From contig NZ_PTPZ01000004.1 of assembly GCF_002943105.1 (NCBI RefSeq), forward strand, positions 1 through 64,000: DNA of 64,000 nt, written 5' to 3'. The DNA is from Cloacibacterium normanense. GTDB lineage: Bacteria > Bacteroidota > Bacteroidia > Flavobacteriales > Weeksellaceae. The position numbers and the translations under genes are program-made. Numbering within the stretch: the first letter of the stretch is position 1; each line of letters starts with the position of its first letter. This document shows positions 26,269 through 34,142 of this stretch, piece by piece. The notes beneath the pieces are model-generated. The model was not told where the DNA came from and ran no database searches. It saw only the letters and a list, made by a program, of their open reading frames with translations.

Positions 26269-26496
26269 TCATTTGCTTTTCAACTTATAATATAAGAATT
26301 TATTATATCTATACCATCTTTTAACTAATCTTAAAATCTTTATTTTTGTAATATTATTTAACTTAAAATTATTTAAATAAACCTTACTTATTATAATTTG
26401 GGAACTTCCAGCATCCTTTGCAATAATAGTTGCTTCATTATCCTTAATACCAACTTTAATTAGTTTCTCTTTCAGGAATATTCGTGGGTCTTTCAT
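26269..26496 (-). CDS. Small basic protein of unknown function next to dpnD
   Basis: 75 residues beginning MKDPRIFLKEKLIKVG, overlapping the 3' end of dpnD by 41 bp and rich in Lys, Arg and Tyr at the C-terminus (LRLVKRWYRYNKFLYYKLK). I do not recognise it. Its frame runs straight into the frame of the methyltransferase remnant after two stops, so it could also be junk at the recombination junction. Confidence 0.35.
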   Translation of the reverse strand: MKDPRIFLKEKLIKVGIKDNEATIIAKDAGSSQIIISKVYLNNFKLNNITKIKILRLVKRWYRYNKFLYYKLKSK

Positions 26497-26656
26497 AATT
26501 TGTAAATTCAGTTGTTATGTAATCATTTTCATTCAAAATAATTTCTTCACTTTCATACATTTTTTTTACTTCATAAATAGCTTGATCTATGTCAGTTGCT
26601 TCAATTTCTATTATTTTAGACAAAATTTCTTGAACTTCAATTTTAAATTTTTTCAT
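26456..26656 (-). CDS. dpnD: DpnD/PcfM-like protein
   Basis: 66 residues from the ATG at 26656. MKKFKIEVQEILSKIIEIEA, then DIDQAIYEVKKMYESEEIILNENDYITTEF, follows the DpnD/PcfM family pattern of a small beta-alpha protein with EExVL-x-x-x-D near the end. In Streptococcus pneumoniae the DpnI cassette consists of dpnC, the endonuclease, followed by dpnD of unknown function; here the same two genes occur in the same order with a 14-bp overlap. I chose the internal ATG because the frame start at 26689 lies well inside dpnC. Confidence 0.82.
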   Translation of the reverse strand: MKKFKIEVQEILSKIIEIEATDIDQAIYEVKKMYESEEIILNENDYITTEFTNYERPTNIPERETN

Positions 26657-27422
26657 ACTTAATTTTCTTATAAATTCCACGTCCAACAAATTCTATAATG
26701 TTCTTATCTCTCAAAAGTTGTAATTGTTGTCTAATTTTATCTTTAATATGATTATTATTTGGATACTTTAATTTTAGCTTTTTTTCAAACTTATAAATTT
26801 CATCAAGTGTAAAAGTTTCATTTCTAACTAAATCTACACAATTCATTACATCTAACACCCAGCCTTTTGCATTATCTGATTTTTCTCTTAAAAATAAAGT
26901 TTTATTAAATTGTTCTTTGACTAAATCTTGCTCTATTATTTTGCTATTCTTTACCAAAAAAACTTTTCCAGTATCCGCAATTCTTTTAATATCAATATTA
27001 CAGCCTATCCAACCGGCAAGTTTTGCATTTTCTGATAATGGTTTTCTTTTTATTATAATTTCTGGTGTGAAAAACTGTTTTGGAATAATAAGAAAATCAT
27101 TTACTTTCAATTCTTTGGTATATGTTAAAAAAAAGAAATTTGGATTATTATTAGAATTAATTCTTTCAATCATAGTATTATATGCACCATCTGTTATAGT
27201 ACTTGAAAGCTTTCCTCCCTTACTCTTTAACTCAAATTCTTCATTACATTTTTTACAATAAAAATCCGCAACGGGACGATTGTTTTCAAATTCATTTAAA
27301 GAAATTTCTCCGCAACTAGGACAATATGAATTATTCAAAACCCAATCTTCCGTTAACCTTCTTGCTATTTGAGTATTACTTTTATAACCTTCTGCCAAAT
27401 TAATATTGAAATATAAATTCAT
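26643..27422 (-). CDS. dpnC: DpnI-type methyl-dependent restriction endonuclease
   Basis: 259 residues and very close to pneumococcal DpnI throughout. DpnI cuts GATC only when the adenine is methylated. The catalytic PD-(D/E)xK residues fall at the same numbers as in DpnI: D53 in VADFYC, and E64 and K66 in FELKSK. The zinc-binding cysteines are C34, C37, C56 and C59. Other shared blocks are NRPVADFYC, NPNFFFLTYTK, AGWIGCNID, NNHIKDKIRQQLQLLRDK and the C-terminal winged helix that reads the methyl group. The start MNLYFNINLAEGYKSN matches the DpnI N-terminus. The host should lack Dam-type GATC methylation. Confidence 0.97.
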   Translation of the reverse strand: MNLYFNINLAEGYKSNTQIARRLTEDWVLNNSYCPSCGEISLNEFENNRPVADFYCKKCNEEFELKSKGGKLSSTITDGAYNTMIERINSNNNPNFFFLTYTKELKVNDFLIIPKQFFTPEIIIKRKPLSENAKLAGWIGCNIDIKRIADTGKVFLVKNSKIIEQDLVKEQFNKTLFLREKSDNAKGWVLDVMNCVDLVRNETFTLDEIYKFEKKLKLKYPNNNHIKDKIRQQLQLLRDKNIIEFVGRGIYKKIKYEKI

Positions 27423-27497
27423 AGTTTAATTTATACTAATTAGTTTTCATCAAATATAAACAAAACTTCATTTTATTCAAGAATATAACAACTAAAA

Positions 27498-27519
27498 AAT
27501 CCACTCATGCGAGTGGATT
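27498..27519 (-). terminator. Terminator downstream of the DUF6266 gene
   Basis: Perfect 9-bp stem AATCCACTC with its complement around ATGC, and an A run on the plus-strand side, so a T run for the minus-strand transcript. It starts 4 bp past the stop codon. Confidence 0.85.
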
Positions 27520-27522
27520 CTG

Positions 27523-28164
27523 TTACCCTAAGTTTACTGCGCCCAGATAGACACTGTTACAGGCTTGTGTTTCGGCTTCGTTAGCGATAAAAGCGTAGAC
27601 TTGCGCTTCCATACCTTGATAGGAACTGTGGAGCGTAATGCTGGCTTCTGCATCACTGCGGAACGCCACACCTTCAAAAATCTCAAAAGCAGAGACCGCC
27701 TCAAAATAACATACAACACTTACTTTGTCGGTGGCTAAAGCGTTGCCTTGTAATCCATTATCTTCCCAAGTGAGATTTATCACGCCACCTGTTGCAGCTT
27801 GTGCTTCCACATTTTGAAAACCTGTAAGGTCTCCTCTAGTAATGAGTACTTTATTATAGATTACTGCGGGTAAACCATCTACTATTTCTATTGCATTGTT
27901 AATGAAATAAGAAGCAGCTAAGTTTACCTTAGATTTTGCTCCCGCATCTGTTCCAAAAAACCGATTTTGGATATTGCGCAAAGGGTGCAAAAACGTGATA
28001 GTAGTTTTAAACTTCAGTTGTTGCAAAATTTGCTTATCCGTCTTCGGTCTCGAAGAAGATTTTGGGGTACTGCGGATAATGTCTTTACCGCGCCAATTGG
28101 CTCCAACTACGGGGCCTACTTTTCCAGAAAATCCACCAAGGATTCCTTTTTTAATTTCTGCCAT
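27523..28164 (-). CDS. DUF6266 family protein
   Basis: 213 residues starting MAEIKKGILGGFSGKVGPVVG, then WRGKDIIRSTP, the hallmark opening of DUF6266 proteins of Bacteroidota. The rest is predicted beta-rich, with GVINLTWEDN resembling a fibronectin-like strand pair. No signal peptide is visible. Function of the family is unknown to me. These proteins often occur in accessory regions. The upstream 80-195 bp contain a striking 10-bp-phased repeat array, which may control this gene. Confidence 0.8.
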   Translation of the reverse strand: MAEIKKGILGGFSGKVGPVVGANWRGKDIIRSTPKSSSRPKTDKQILQQLKFKTTITFLHPLRNIQNRFFGTDAGAKSKVNLAASYFINNAIEIVDGLPAVIYNKVLITRGDLTGFQNVEAQAATGGVINLTWEDNGLQGNALATDKVSVVCYFEAVSAFEIFEGVAFRSDAEASITLHSSYQGMEAQVYAFIANEAETQACNSVYLGAVNLG

Positions 28165-28240
28165 GGCATTTTTATTTATTTGTTATACAGGTCAAAAGTA
28201 GAAACAATTTTTTAAAGCATTGATATACTTATAGTTACAT

Positions 28241-28360
28241 GTCTTTATTTGACTATTTTTGACCTTTTTTGTCTATAAAAGTCTGCCAATGACTCAGTAT
28301 ATCCTAATTCGTCTCTGTTTGTCTTTTTTTGTCCAGAAATGTCCAGTTTTGACCACCTAA
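28241..28360. repeat. Twelve-unit array phased at exactly 10 bp (RGWC on the minus strand)
   Basis: Every 10 bp from 28241 to 28351 a GTC or GAC occurs at the same register (28241, 28251, 28261, 28271, 28281, 28291, 28311, 28321, 28331, 28341, 28351); only 28301 differs (ATC). Read on the minus strand the units are R-G-W-C (or GGAT) plus six variable AT-rich bases. The spacing equals one helical turn, so all motifs face the same side of the DNA. It lies 77-196 bp upstream of the DUF6266 start. Confidence 0.85.
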
Positions 28361-28946
28361 GTTTTACACTCCTTCGAGTGTTCTTCGAGAATCCTCCCAT
28401 ACTCCTTCGGAAAAAAGGTACTTTTTCCGAACAAGACCAAAAGAAGAGTAAAAGAAAACTGCCTTCTGCCTTCGTGAACTTCGTTCGCAGACCTTCAGTC
28501 TGTGCTCAGGCATGGGTTCAGTTATGAGTTAAGGCATCGATTATATTTCTAAGTCGGTGATAGAGCCTGTCGAAATCACCGCGGGTGAAAAATTTTCATG
28601 TTGGTTTTTAAATAATTTAGATTCCTACGGAATAAGAAGTGGAGTGGAAAAAATCATTTTCTTATACCATGAATTTTGCCTTCTGCATTCGACTAGTCAG
28701 GCATCGGTTCAGAAATTTTTGGCTCATTGAGCCAGTCTAAGTGAAATATTGTGGCTTCGACAGGCTCAGACACCATCGACAGTTTTAGGCATCAGATCAA
28801 GAATCAGTTGAGTGACCGAGAGTAAAAAAATTAACTGGGAAAGATAATAATGAGTGAATCACCAGTTCCTGCAAATAAGTAATAGAAATATTAAAGCAAA
28901 AATGCTTTTTTGCAGATATAGAAAAACTGATAATGTAAATGAGCGA
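28361..28946. other. Non-coding region with interspersed repeats
   Basis: About 590 bp without a convincing gene. It contains short inverted pieces built on CCTTCG/CGAAGG, and a copy of the GGCTTCGACAGGCTCAG-type repeat near 28,751. The part near 28,470-28,515 (GTGAACTTCGTTCGCAGAC, TTCAGTCTGTGCTCAGGC) reappears in similar form near 31,590-31,640. Confidence 0.55.
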
Positions 28947-29153
28947 CTAATCTTGGCAGCTTTGGTCTGCAAGATTTTTAAAATACTGTACAGGATAAAA
29001 GTATTTCTTCCCTATTCTAACAAAGGGAATACTTTTATTGCTTCTCATGCGTTGCAAAGTTTTGTCGCTAAAATTAAAAAGCCTTTTCATGTCCGCATTA
29101 TCATAAAATAACGGCTCGCTTAAGCTTTTGGTGTGTTTTTGGTGGTTCAACAT
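28947..29153 (-). CDS. Small helix-turn-helix DNA-binding protein
   Basis: 68 residues. The core LFYDNADMKRLFNFSDKTLQRM, with SIPFVRIGKKYFYPVQYFKNL, is an HTH_17/MerR-type excisionase-like domain of the sort found singly or in pairs near Bacteroidota mobile elements. No integrase is adjacent, so it is probably a leftover from a lost element or an orphan regulator. Confidence 0.72.
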   Translation of the reverse strand: MLNHQKHTKSLSEPLFYDNADMKRLFNFSDKTLQRMRSNKSIPFVRIGKKYFYPVQYFKNLADQSCQD

Positions 29154-29847
29154 AACAATATAAAAACGATTTAATGTTAATTTGATAAGGCATAATTATT
29201 AGTTTTTTAATTAATTAATAGTACAATAATAGGTAATATGAAAAAAACTTGCAAAAAACATCGATAAAAGTTATTAACAAGTAAGGGTGCAAAAAATGGC
29301 TAAAATACTGGTAAAACTTTATCCTTGGTTAGATTTTTAAAGAATAACCAGTCTATTCCTTAGAACAACTCAAAATTTCTCATTGCCAACAAGAATCAGA
29401 ATTACAATACAAGAATTTAAAACTCATATTTTATAATGAGTATTTAAAAAAAACTAGAAAAATCGTTTTATCCCTTTATAGAAGTGGTTTTTGAGTTGGC
29501 AGACCAAGAGCATTACCACGTTCCCATCACCCTATCGCCTTACGGCTACTCTACTTACAGAGGAAATTAAAAATAAAAAAGAATTGGTGGCTTCGACAAG
29601 CTCAGCCACCGTATTATTTATTACTACACTCGGCGCCTGAGCGTAGTCGAAGGCACATTATTTCTATTGTATTAAAATCCGTGCACTCTATAGAGCATCT
29701 CTGATGTTCCTTTGAGAACTCAAAAACGACATGATTTTACAAAATCTCCGTGAACTTTGTGTTATAAAAACTCCAAAACCAAACAGAAAAATTTCACCCA
29801 CGGTGCCTGAGCGTAGTCGAAGGCAGGGTCGGGGAAAAGAATTTTTC
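29154..29847. other. Non-coding region containing repeat copy A
   Basis: About 690 bp with no supported gene. The first 400 bp show no structure I can name. A GGTGGCTTCGACAAGCTCAGCCACC palindromic-type repeat lies at about 29,585, followed by copy A of the ~150-bp repeat family at 29,635-29,826. Confidence 0.55.
29635..29826. repeat. Copy A of a ~150-bp non-coding repeat
   Basis: The segment starts with GCCTGAGCGTAGTCGAAGGC and runs through GCACTCTATAGAGCATCTC, GATGTTCCTTTGAGAACTC and ACAAAATCTCCGTGAACTTT to a second GCCTGAGCGTAGTCGAAGGC. Near-identical copies lie at 31,664-31,820 and 31,801-31,938. The block is not translatable as a conserved protein. Confidence 0.8.
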
Positions 29848-31167
29848 TCAACAAATACCTGAGCCTATAGAAGGCACCAAATTCCTAGACCTTCCCCAAA
29901 ACATAGAACCCACCACCATTAAGAACAGAAGTCCTAAATAATAAGAATGTGAGAGCATATCCACATAATTGATTTTATTTTTACTGTAACCGATAATCAA
30001 TAAAACCTGTGCGCCATAAGGAAGCAACCCTTGAACGATACACGCAAAAATATCAATGACAGAAGCCATCTTTCGGGCAGGGACTTCAAAACGTTCAGAA
30101 ATAGGTCTCAACACTTTCCCAGAGATTAAAATCGACACCGTATTATTGGCAATACAGAGATTTACCAAACCTGTAATTAATCCTGCTCCCAATTGCGCAG
30201 ATTTGGCTGAGCTAATCTTAGCTTCTATTTTGTTCAATAAATATTGAATTCCCCCTGCTTTTTCTACTAAGGCAGCTAAACCACCTGTAAGCAAAGACAA
30301 TAGGAAAATTTCGGTCATAGACGTGAAGCCTTCATAACTGGCTTTGGCAAAACTCAACCACGTAAGGTTGCCTTGCCACAAACCAATGGCTCCCGCTAAA
30401 AATATCCCAATCACCAAAACAAGAAATACATCTAACCCTAAAAAGGCTAAAACCAAAACCACCAAATAGGGGAAAATAAGTTCCCAAGAAATTGGAGTTG
30501 GAGTGTAAGTAATAGGCGCCACAGGATTGCTGAAACCTATAAAAAGTAAGATCACCACCGTCAATACTACTGCAGGGGCAGCCAAATAAAAATTGGTTCT
30601 GAACTTATCTTTCATGCTGCTGCCCAACGTTTGAGCTGCTGCAATGGTAGTATCAGAAATCACCGAAAGATTGTCGCCAAACATGGCACCACCCAAAAGA
30701 CTTGCCCCAATCAGGTTAAGGTCTGCTCCACTTTTTTGAGCCAACTGTATCGCGATAGGCCCTAATGCGACAATAGCGCCAACCGAGGTTCCAGAAGACA
30801 AGGAAAGAAATGAGGCCAAAAGGAAAATCCCTAGAGCATAATAATCTGCAGAGATATAGGTTAAACCGATATTCACCACCGCATCTACACTCCCCGAAAC
30901 TTGTGCTACGGTAGAAAAAGCCCCTGCCAAAAGATAAATAATACACATGGTGAGTACACTGGATTCTCCACAACCGTGTAAGAAAGTTTTGATTTTTTCT
31001 TGATGAGGCAACCTAGACATGGCAAAGGCGGCAATAATACCGATACTCACGGCAATAGGCGATGGCAAGGCATAAAAATCTTGCAAAACGATTCCGGCAC
31101 CTAAAAATGTACCTACGAAAATTAAAAAAGGAAGTAAACTGAGAAAATTTGCTTTTGTATGGTTCAT
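29848..31167 (-). CDS. NhaC-family transporter (Na+/H+ antiporter or MetT-type methionine transporter)
   Basis: 439-residue inner-membrane protein with about eleven hydrophobic segments. It shows NhaC-family blocks: SSGTSVGAIVALGPIA, GASLLGGAMFGDNLSVISDT and, near the C-terminus, FACIVQGLLPYGAQ. The family includes Na+/H+ antiporters and also MetT, a predicted methionine uptake transporter whose genes are under S-box (SAM riboswitch) control in other bacteria. A SAM-riboswitch-like RNA may lie in the leader here, which would favour a methionine role. It is a single gene flanked on both sides by copies of the same ~150-bp non-coding repeat. Confidence 0.88.
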   Translation of the reverse strand: MNHTKANFLSLLPFLIFVGTFLGAGIVLQDFYALPSPIAVSIGIIAAFAMSRLPHQEKIKTFLHGCGESSVLTMCIIYLLAGAFSTVAQVSGSVDAVVNIGLTYISADYYALGIFLLASFLSLSSGTSVGAIVALGPIAIQLAQKSGADLNLIGASLLGGAMFGDNLSVISDTTIAAAQTLGSSMKDKFRTNFYLAAPAVVLTVVILLFIGFSNPVAPITYTPTPISWELIFPYLVVLVLAFLGLDVFLVLVIGIFLAGAIGLWQGNLTWLSFAKASYEGFTSMTEIFLLSLLTGGLAALVEKAGGIQYLLNKIEAKISSAKSAQLGAGLITGLVNLCIANNTVSILISGKVLRPISERFEVPARKMASVIDIFACIVQGLLPYGAQVLLIIGYSKNKINYVDMLSHSYYLGLLFLMVVGSMFWGRSRNLVPSIGSGIC

Positions 31168-31233
31168 AAAATTTAAAAATTTAACACAGGAACTTTACAA
31201 AAGATAGACAACATTTTTTCCAAAAAGTTTGGC

Positions 31234-31295
31234 TTATCGCTTTAGCACCTTGCTTGTTGTTGCAGGTTGCTACCTCCCGTAGAGGTTCCTGATAA
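31234..31295 (-). promoter_or_regulatory. Candidate SAM-riboswitch-like element in the NhaC/MetT leader
   Basis: On the minus strand the leader reads TTATC, a hairpin ACCTC/GGAGGT, then AGCAACC, a short hairpin (GC-loop-GC), AAGGTGCTAA and GATAA. TTATC with GATAA forms a closing stem. GCAACC followed by GGTGCTAA is the most conserved part of SAM-I (S-box) aptamers. The 5' portion is shorter than in the standard aptamer, so it may be a variant or a decayed copy. It ends about 65 bp before the start codon. Confidence 0.5.
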
Positions 31296-31309
31296 TAGGC
31301 GGCAAAAGT

Positions 31310-31663
31310 AATCATTATCTCCCAACGAACCAAATACAATCTATCAATCGCCCTCATAGACCATTAACGCAGCCTTTTAACTCCCTGATTTCTAAAAATT
31401 AAAGAATAAAAATTTCCTTTCCATTTCCTTTTTGATGTCCTTAAAGCAATTTCTCCTCTCCTCTTTCTCTAAAAATATCTCAAAAATTAGGAAATAGAAT
31501 TCATCTACTTTCTGCCTTATACAAGCTCAGGCACAACATTTTTTATTGCTCGTTGCCTTCGACAGGCTAAGGCAAAGTTTATCTTTGAATCTGTGGCTTC
31601 GTGAACTTCGTTCGCAGACTTTCAGTTTGTGCTCAGCCACCATTCAATTTTCTAAACATTTTT
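31310..31663. other. Non-coding region upstream of the NhaC-family gene
   Basis: No supported gene. It holds an inverted GCCTTCGACAGGC-type repeat near 31,545 and a GTGGCTTCGTGAACTTCG element near 31,590. The promoter of the NhaC-family gene should be near 31,310-31,360 but I could not assign it. Confidence 0.45.
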
Positions 31664-31938
31664 TGCATTAAAATCTGTACACTCTATAGAACATCTCTGA
31701 TGTTCCTTTGAGAACTCAAAAACGGTATCATTTCACAAAATCTCCGTGGACTTTGTGTTAAATAACTCCAAAAAATAAGCAGAAAAATTCCACCCACGGT
31801 GCCTGAGCGTAGTCGAAGGCACATTATTTCTATTGCATTAAAATTCGTGCACTTTATAGAACATCTCTGATGTTCCTTTGGGAGCTCAAAAACGGTATCA
31901 TTTCACAAAATCTCCGGGAACTTTGTGTTATAAAAAAT
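31664..31938. repeat. Copies B and C of the ~150-bp repeat in tandem
   Basis: Copy B (31,664-31,820) and copy C (31,801-31,938) share the 20-bp GCCTGAGCGTAGTCGAAGGC junction and contain the same ordered blocks as copy A: CACTCTATAGAACATCTC, GATGTTCCTTTG, CAAAAACGGTATCATTTCAC and ACAAAATCTCCG. B and C are closer to each other than to A in the ACGGTATCATTTC block. Confidence 0.8.
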
Positions 31939-32164
31939 TTATAAAAGACAATCCCTTTACTTCGTAACCTCATCACTACATCACCATATACCCTTATCAC
32001 CTATCCCCCGCTTCTCCCAAGATAAAGCATAGATGAAGCATAGATAGTGTATGAAAAATGTCGGTGAGAGGTATTTGATGTCGGGGAACAATACCCTATA
32101 CATTTCCTCAAAATCTTATAACAAATCATCAGGATTATATAAGTCCAACTGCTTGATTGTATTT

Positions 32165-32172
32165 TACTTTTG
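32165..32172 (+). promoter_or_regulatory. Candidate -7 box of dps
   Basis: TACTTTTG matches TAnnTTTG and lies 30 bp before the dps ATG at 32202. The -33 box is not clear. Confidence 0.45.
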
Positions 32173-32201
32173 TATCAATACCCACACAAAATATAATCAT
32201 T

Positions 32202-32675
32202 ATGAAAGTAGACATCGGCATCAGTGCCGCAAACCTTAAGAAAGTATGTGATAACCTAAACGCTGTCTTAGCAGATGGCAATGTGTTATACCTCAAATTA
32301 AGAAAGTTTCATTGGAATCTGAAAGGACCAGACTTCATGCAATTTCACCACCTCTTCGAAGAACAGTATGAGGCATTAGAAAAAGCCATTGATGAAGTAG
32401 CCGAACGCATCTCTACGCTTGGCGGAATGGCAATAGGAACCATTATAGAGTTTGCAGAACTTTCACAGCTAAAAGAAAGTCCTGGAACATGCCCAGCTCC
32501 TCTGGAAATGGCAAAAGAACTTTTGCAAGACCATGAGAGTATTGTAAAATCCCTCAGAACCGCAATAGACGACTGTGAAGAGAAGTATGAAGACAAAGGA
32601 ACCGCAGATTTTTTAACCGGGTTGATGCAAGACCATGAAAAAATGGCTTGGCAACTCAGACAATATTTCGTTTAA
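32202..32675 (+). CDS. dps: Dps family DNA-binding ferritin-like protein
   Basis: 157 residues from ATG at 32202 (MKVDIGISAANLKKVCDNLN); the upstream in-frame ATG at 32157 overlaps the probable promoter and adds non-family residues. Dps signatures are LKLRKFHWNLKGPDFMQFHHLFEEQYEAL and IDEVAERISTLGG, which carry the interface ferroxidase ligands (His in KFHWN, His/Asp/Glu in FHHLFEEQYE). Dps forms a dodecamer that oxidises and stores iron and protects DNA during starvation and oxidative stress. A small lipoprotein gene follows. Confidence 0.96.
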   Translation: MKVDIGISAANLKKVCDNLNAVLADGNVLYLKLRKFHWNLKGPDFMQFHHLFEEQYEALEKAIDEVAERISTLGGMAIGTIIEFAELSQLKESPGTCPAPLEMAKELLQDHESIVKSLRTAIDDCEEKYEDKGTADFLTGLMQDHEKMAWQLRQYFV

Positions 32676-32691
32676 CCTAAAATTTAACCTT

Positions 32692-32856
32692 ATGAAAAAG
32701 TATATCTTATCCACCGTAACTTTATTTTTATTGACTTTATTGACGAGTTGTGAAGCGGTAGAAACCGTTTTCAAAGCAGGAATGTATTGGGGATTTTTCT
32801 TAATTGCCTTAGTGGTAGTCGTGATATTTTGGCTATTCTCACGAGGAAAGAAATAA
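32692..32856 (+). CDS. Small lipoprotein with one membrane segment
   Basis: 54 residues from ATG at 32692: a signal sequence ending in the lipobox LLTSC (Cys at about 19), then a short spacer and a strongly hydrophobic segment FFLIALVVVVIFWLF followed by RGKK. Small proteins of this layout are common in flavobacteria and have no known function. It lies 16 bp after dps, so co-transcription is likely. Confidence 0.7.
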   Translation: MKKYILSTVTLFLLTLLTSCEAVETVFKAGMYWGFFLIALVVVVIFWLFSRGKK

Positions 32857-32888
32857 ACTCATTGCAAACACTTTAAAACACAAATGAT

Positions 32889-34091
32889 ATGAGACTAAGA
32901 ACCTTTGAATCTTTTTGGCTGCTCAAAAACGGCTTACTCTACACCTATCCCAGTTTACAAAAAAATATAAAAACAGAAATTTTGGTGATTGGTGGTGGCA
33001 TTACTGGCGCTCTGATTTCTGATGCGTTAATGGATGCAGGTTATGAGGTAACTCTCATCGACAGACGAGACATCGGACAAGGAAGTACGAGTGCTACTAC
33101 CAGCATGTTGCAATACGAAATAGATGAACCGCTAAAAGATTTGGCAAAGAAAATCGGTGAAGAAGCTGCAGCACTTTGTTATCAAGAAGGCATCACTGCG
33201 ATTCAAGATTCAGAGCAATTGGTGAGAACCAAAAAATTAAATTGTGGCTTCCAAAAGAAGAAATCACTTTATATTGCGCACAATAAAACCGCTGCAAAAG
33301 AACTTTATCAGGAGTTTGAAATTAGAAAAAAACATCAACTGGGCGTAAAATGGTTAGAAGCAGATGCGATTAAAAAAACTTATGGCATTGTTTCTCATGG
33401 TGGCATTTTAAGTGATACCGCAGCTAGTGTAGATGCGTATCAAATGGCGCATGAACTTATCGCTTTTAATGTAAAAAGAGGGATGAAAGTCTTTGACCAA
33501 ACCGAAATTAAAAGCATTCAAGACCAAGACAAAACTCCGAAAGTCATTACGCAAGAAAATCATACCATTCGTGCTCAAAAAATAGTTTTCTGCACAGGTT
33601 TTGAATCTTTGAATTTACTTAAAGAAAAAGTTGCCGATTTGATTTATACTTACGCAACTGTGAGTGAACCGACACAAACCTATAATAAAAATCTAGAAAA
33701 GATTTTGATTTGGGACACACAAGATCCTTATCTGTATATGAGAACTACGGATGATGGTAGATTTTTAGTTGGCGGCGAAGATTCTGTGTATAAAGACACC
33801 ATACTTCAACAAAACATTAAAGAAGAAAAAAGCAAAACGCTTATTAAAAAACTCAAGAAAACCCTGCCAGATTTAGACTTTATCGAAGATATTTCTTGGG
33901 GTGGAATTTTCGGAACCACCAAAGATGGTTTGCCTTATATTGGGGAATCTCCAGAATACAAAAATTGTTTGTTTTGCTTAGGTTTTGGTGGAAACGGCAT
34001 TACCTTTTCTACACAAGGAAGAAAAATTATTATCGACCTTTTACAAAAAAAAGAAAATACTTTAGCCCAATATTATCGATTTGGGAGATAG
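32889..34091 (+). CDS. FAD-dependent oxidoreductase (DAO family)
   Basis: 400 residues. The FAD-binding motif ILVIGGGITGALISDALMDAG, ending in VTLIDRRD, lies at about 31-60. A D-amino-acid-oxidase-like substrate domain follows, and a C-terminal FAD-contacting segment (GFGGNGITFST) near 365-375. Such enzymes oxidise amines or amino acids; the particular substrate cannot be named. No sulfur or molybdenum centres are visible. It starts 32 bp after the small lipoprotein gene, so it may share its transcript. A block of simple repeats follows the gene. Confidence 0.85.
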   Translation: MRLRTFESFWLLKNGLLYTYPSLQKNIKTEILVIGGGITGALISDALMDAGYEVTLIDRRDIGQGSTSATTSMLQYEIDEPLKDLAKKIGEEAAALCYQEGITAIQDSEQLVRTKKLNCGFQKKKSLYIAHNKTAAKELYQEFEIRKKHQLGVKWLEADAIKKTYGIVSHGGILSDTAASVDAYQMAHELIAFNVKRGMKVFDQTEIKSIQDQDKTPKVITQENHTIRAQKIVFCTGFESLNLLKEKVADLIYTYATVSEPTQTYNKNLEKILIWDTQDPYLYMRTTDDGRFLVGGEDSVYKDTILQQNIKEEKSKTLIKKLKKTLPDLDFIEDISWGGIFGTTKDGLPYIGESPEYKNCLFCLGFGGNGITFSTQGRKIIIDLLQKKENTLAQYYRFGR

Positions 34092-34101
34092 GTATAGGTA
34101 A

Positions 34102-34142
34102 GGATGATGGATGATGGATGAAGGATGAAGGATGAAGGATGA
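34102..34142. repeat. Six tandem copies of a 7-bp unit
   Basis: GGATGAT (twice), GGATGAA (three times) and GGATGAG in succession, directly after the FAD oxidoreductase gene and running into the hexamer array. Confidence 0.9.

Noticed and set aside
28241-28360. CRISPR-like or ordinary tandem repeat
   Set aside because: Only three or four bases recur per 10 bp and the rest varies; neither a CRISPR nor a simple satellite.
28339-28527. Plus-strand frame of 62 codons
   Set aside because: Lies across repeat fragments with no recognisable domain and no promoter; composition is unlike neighbouring genes.
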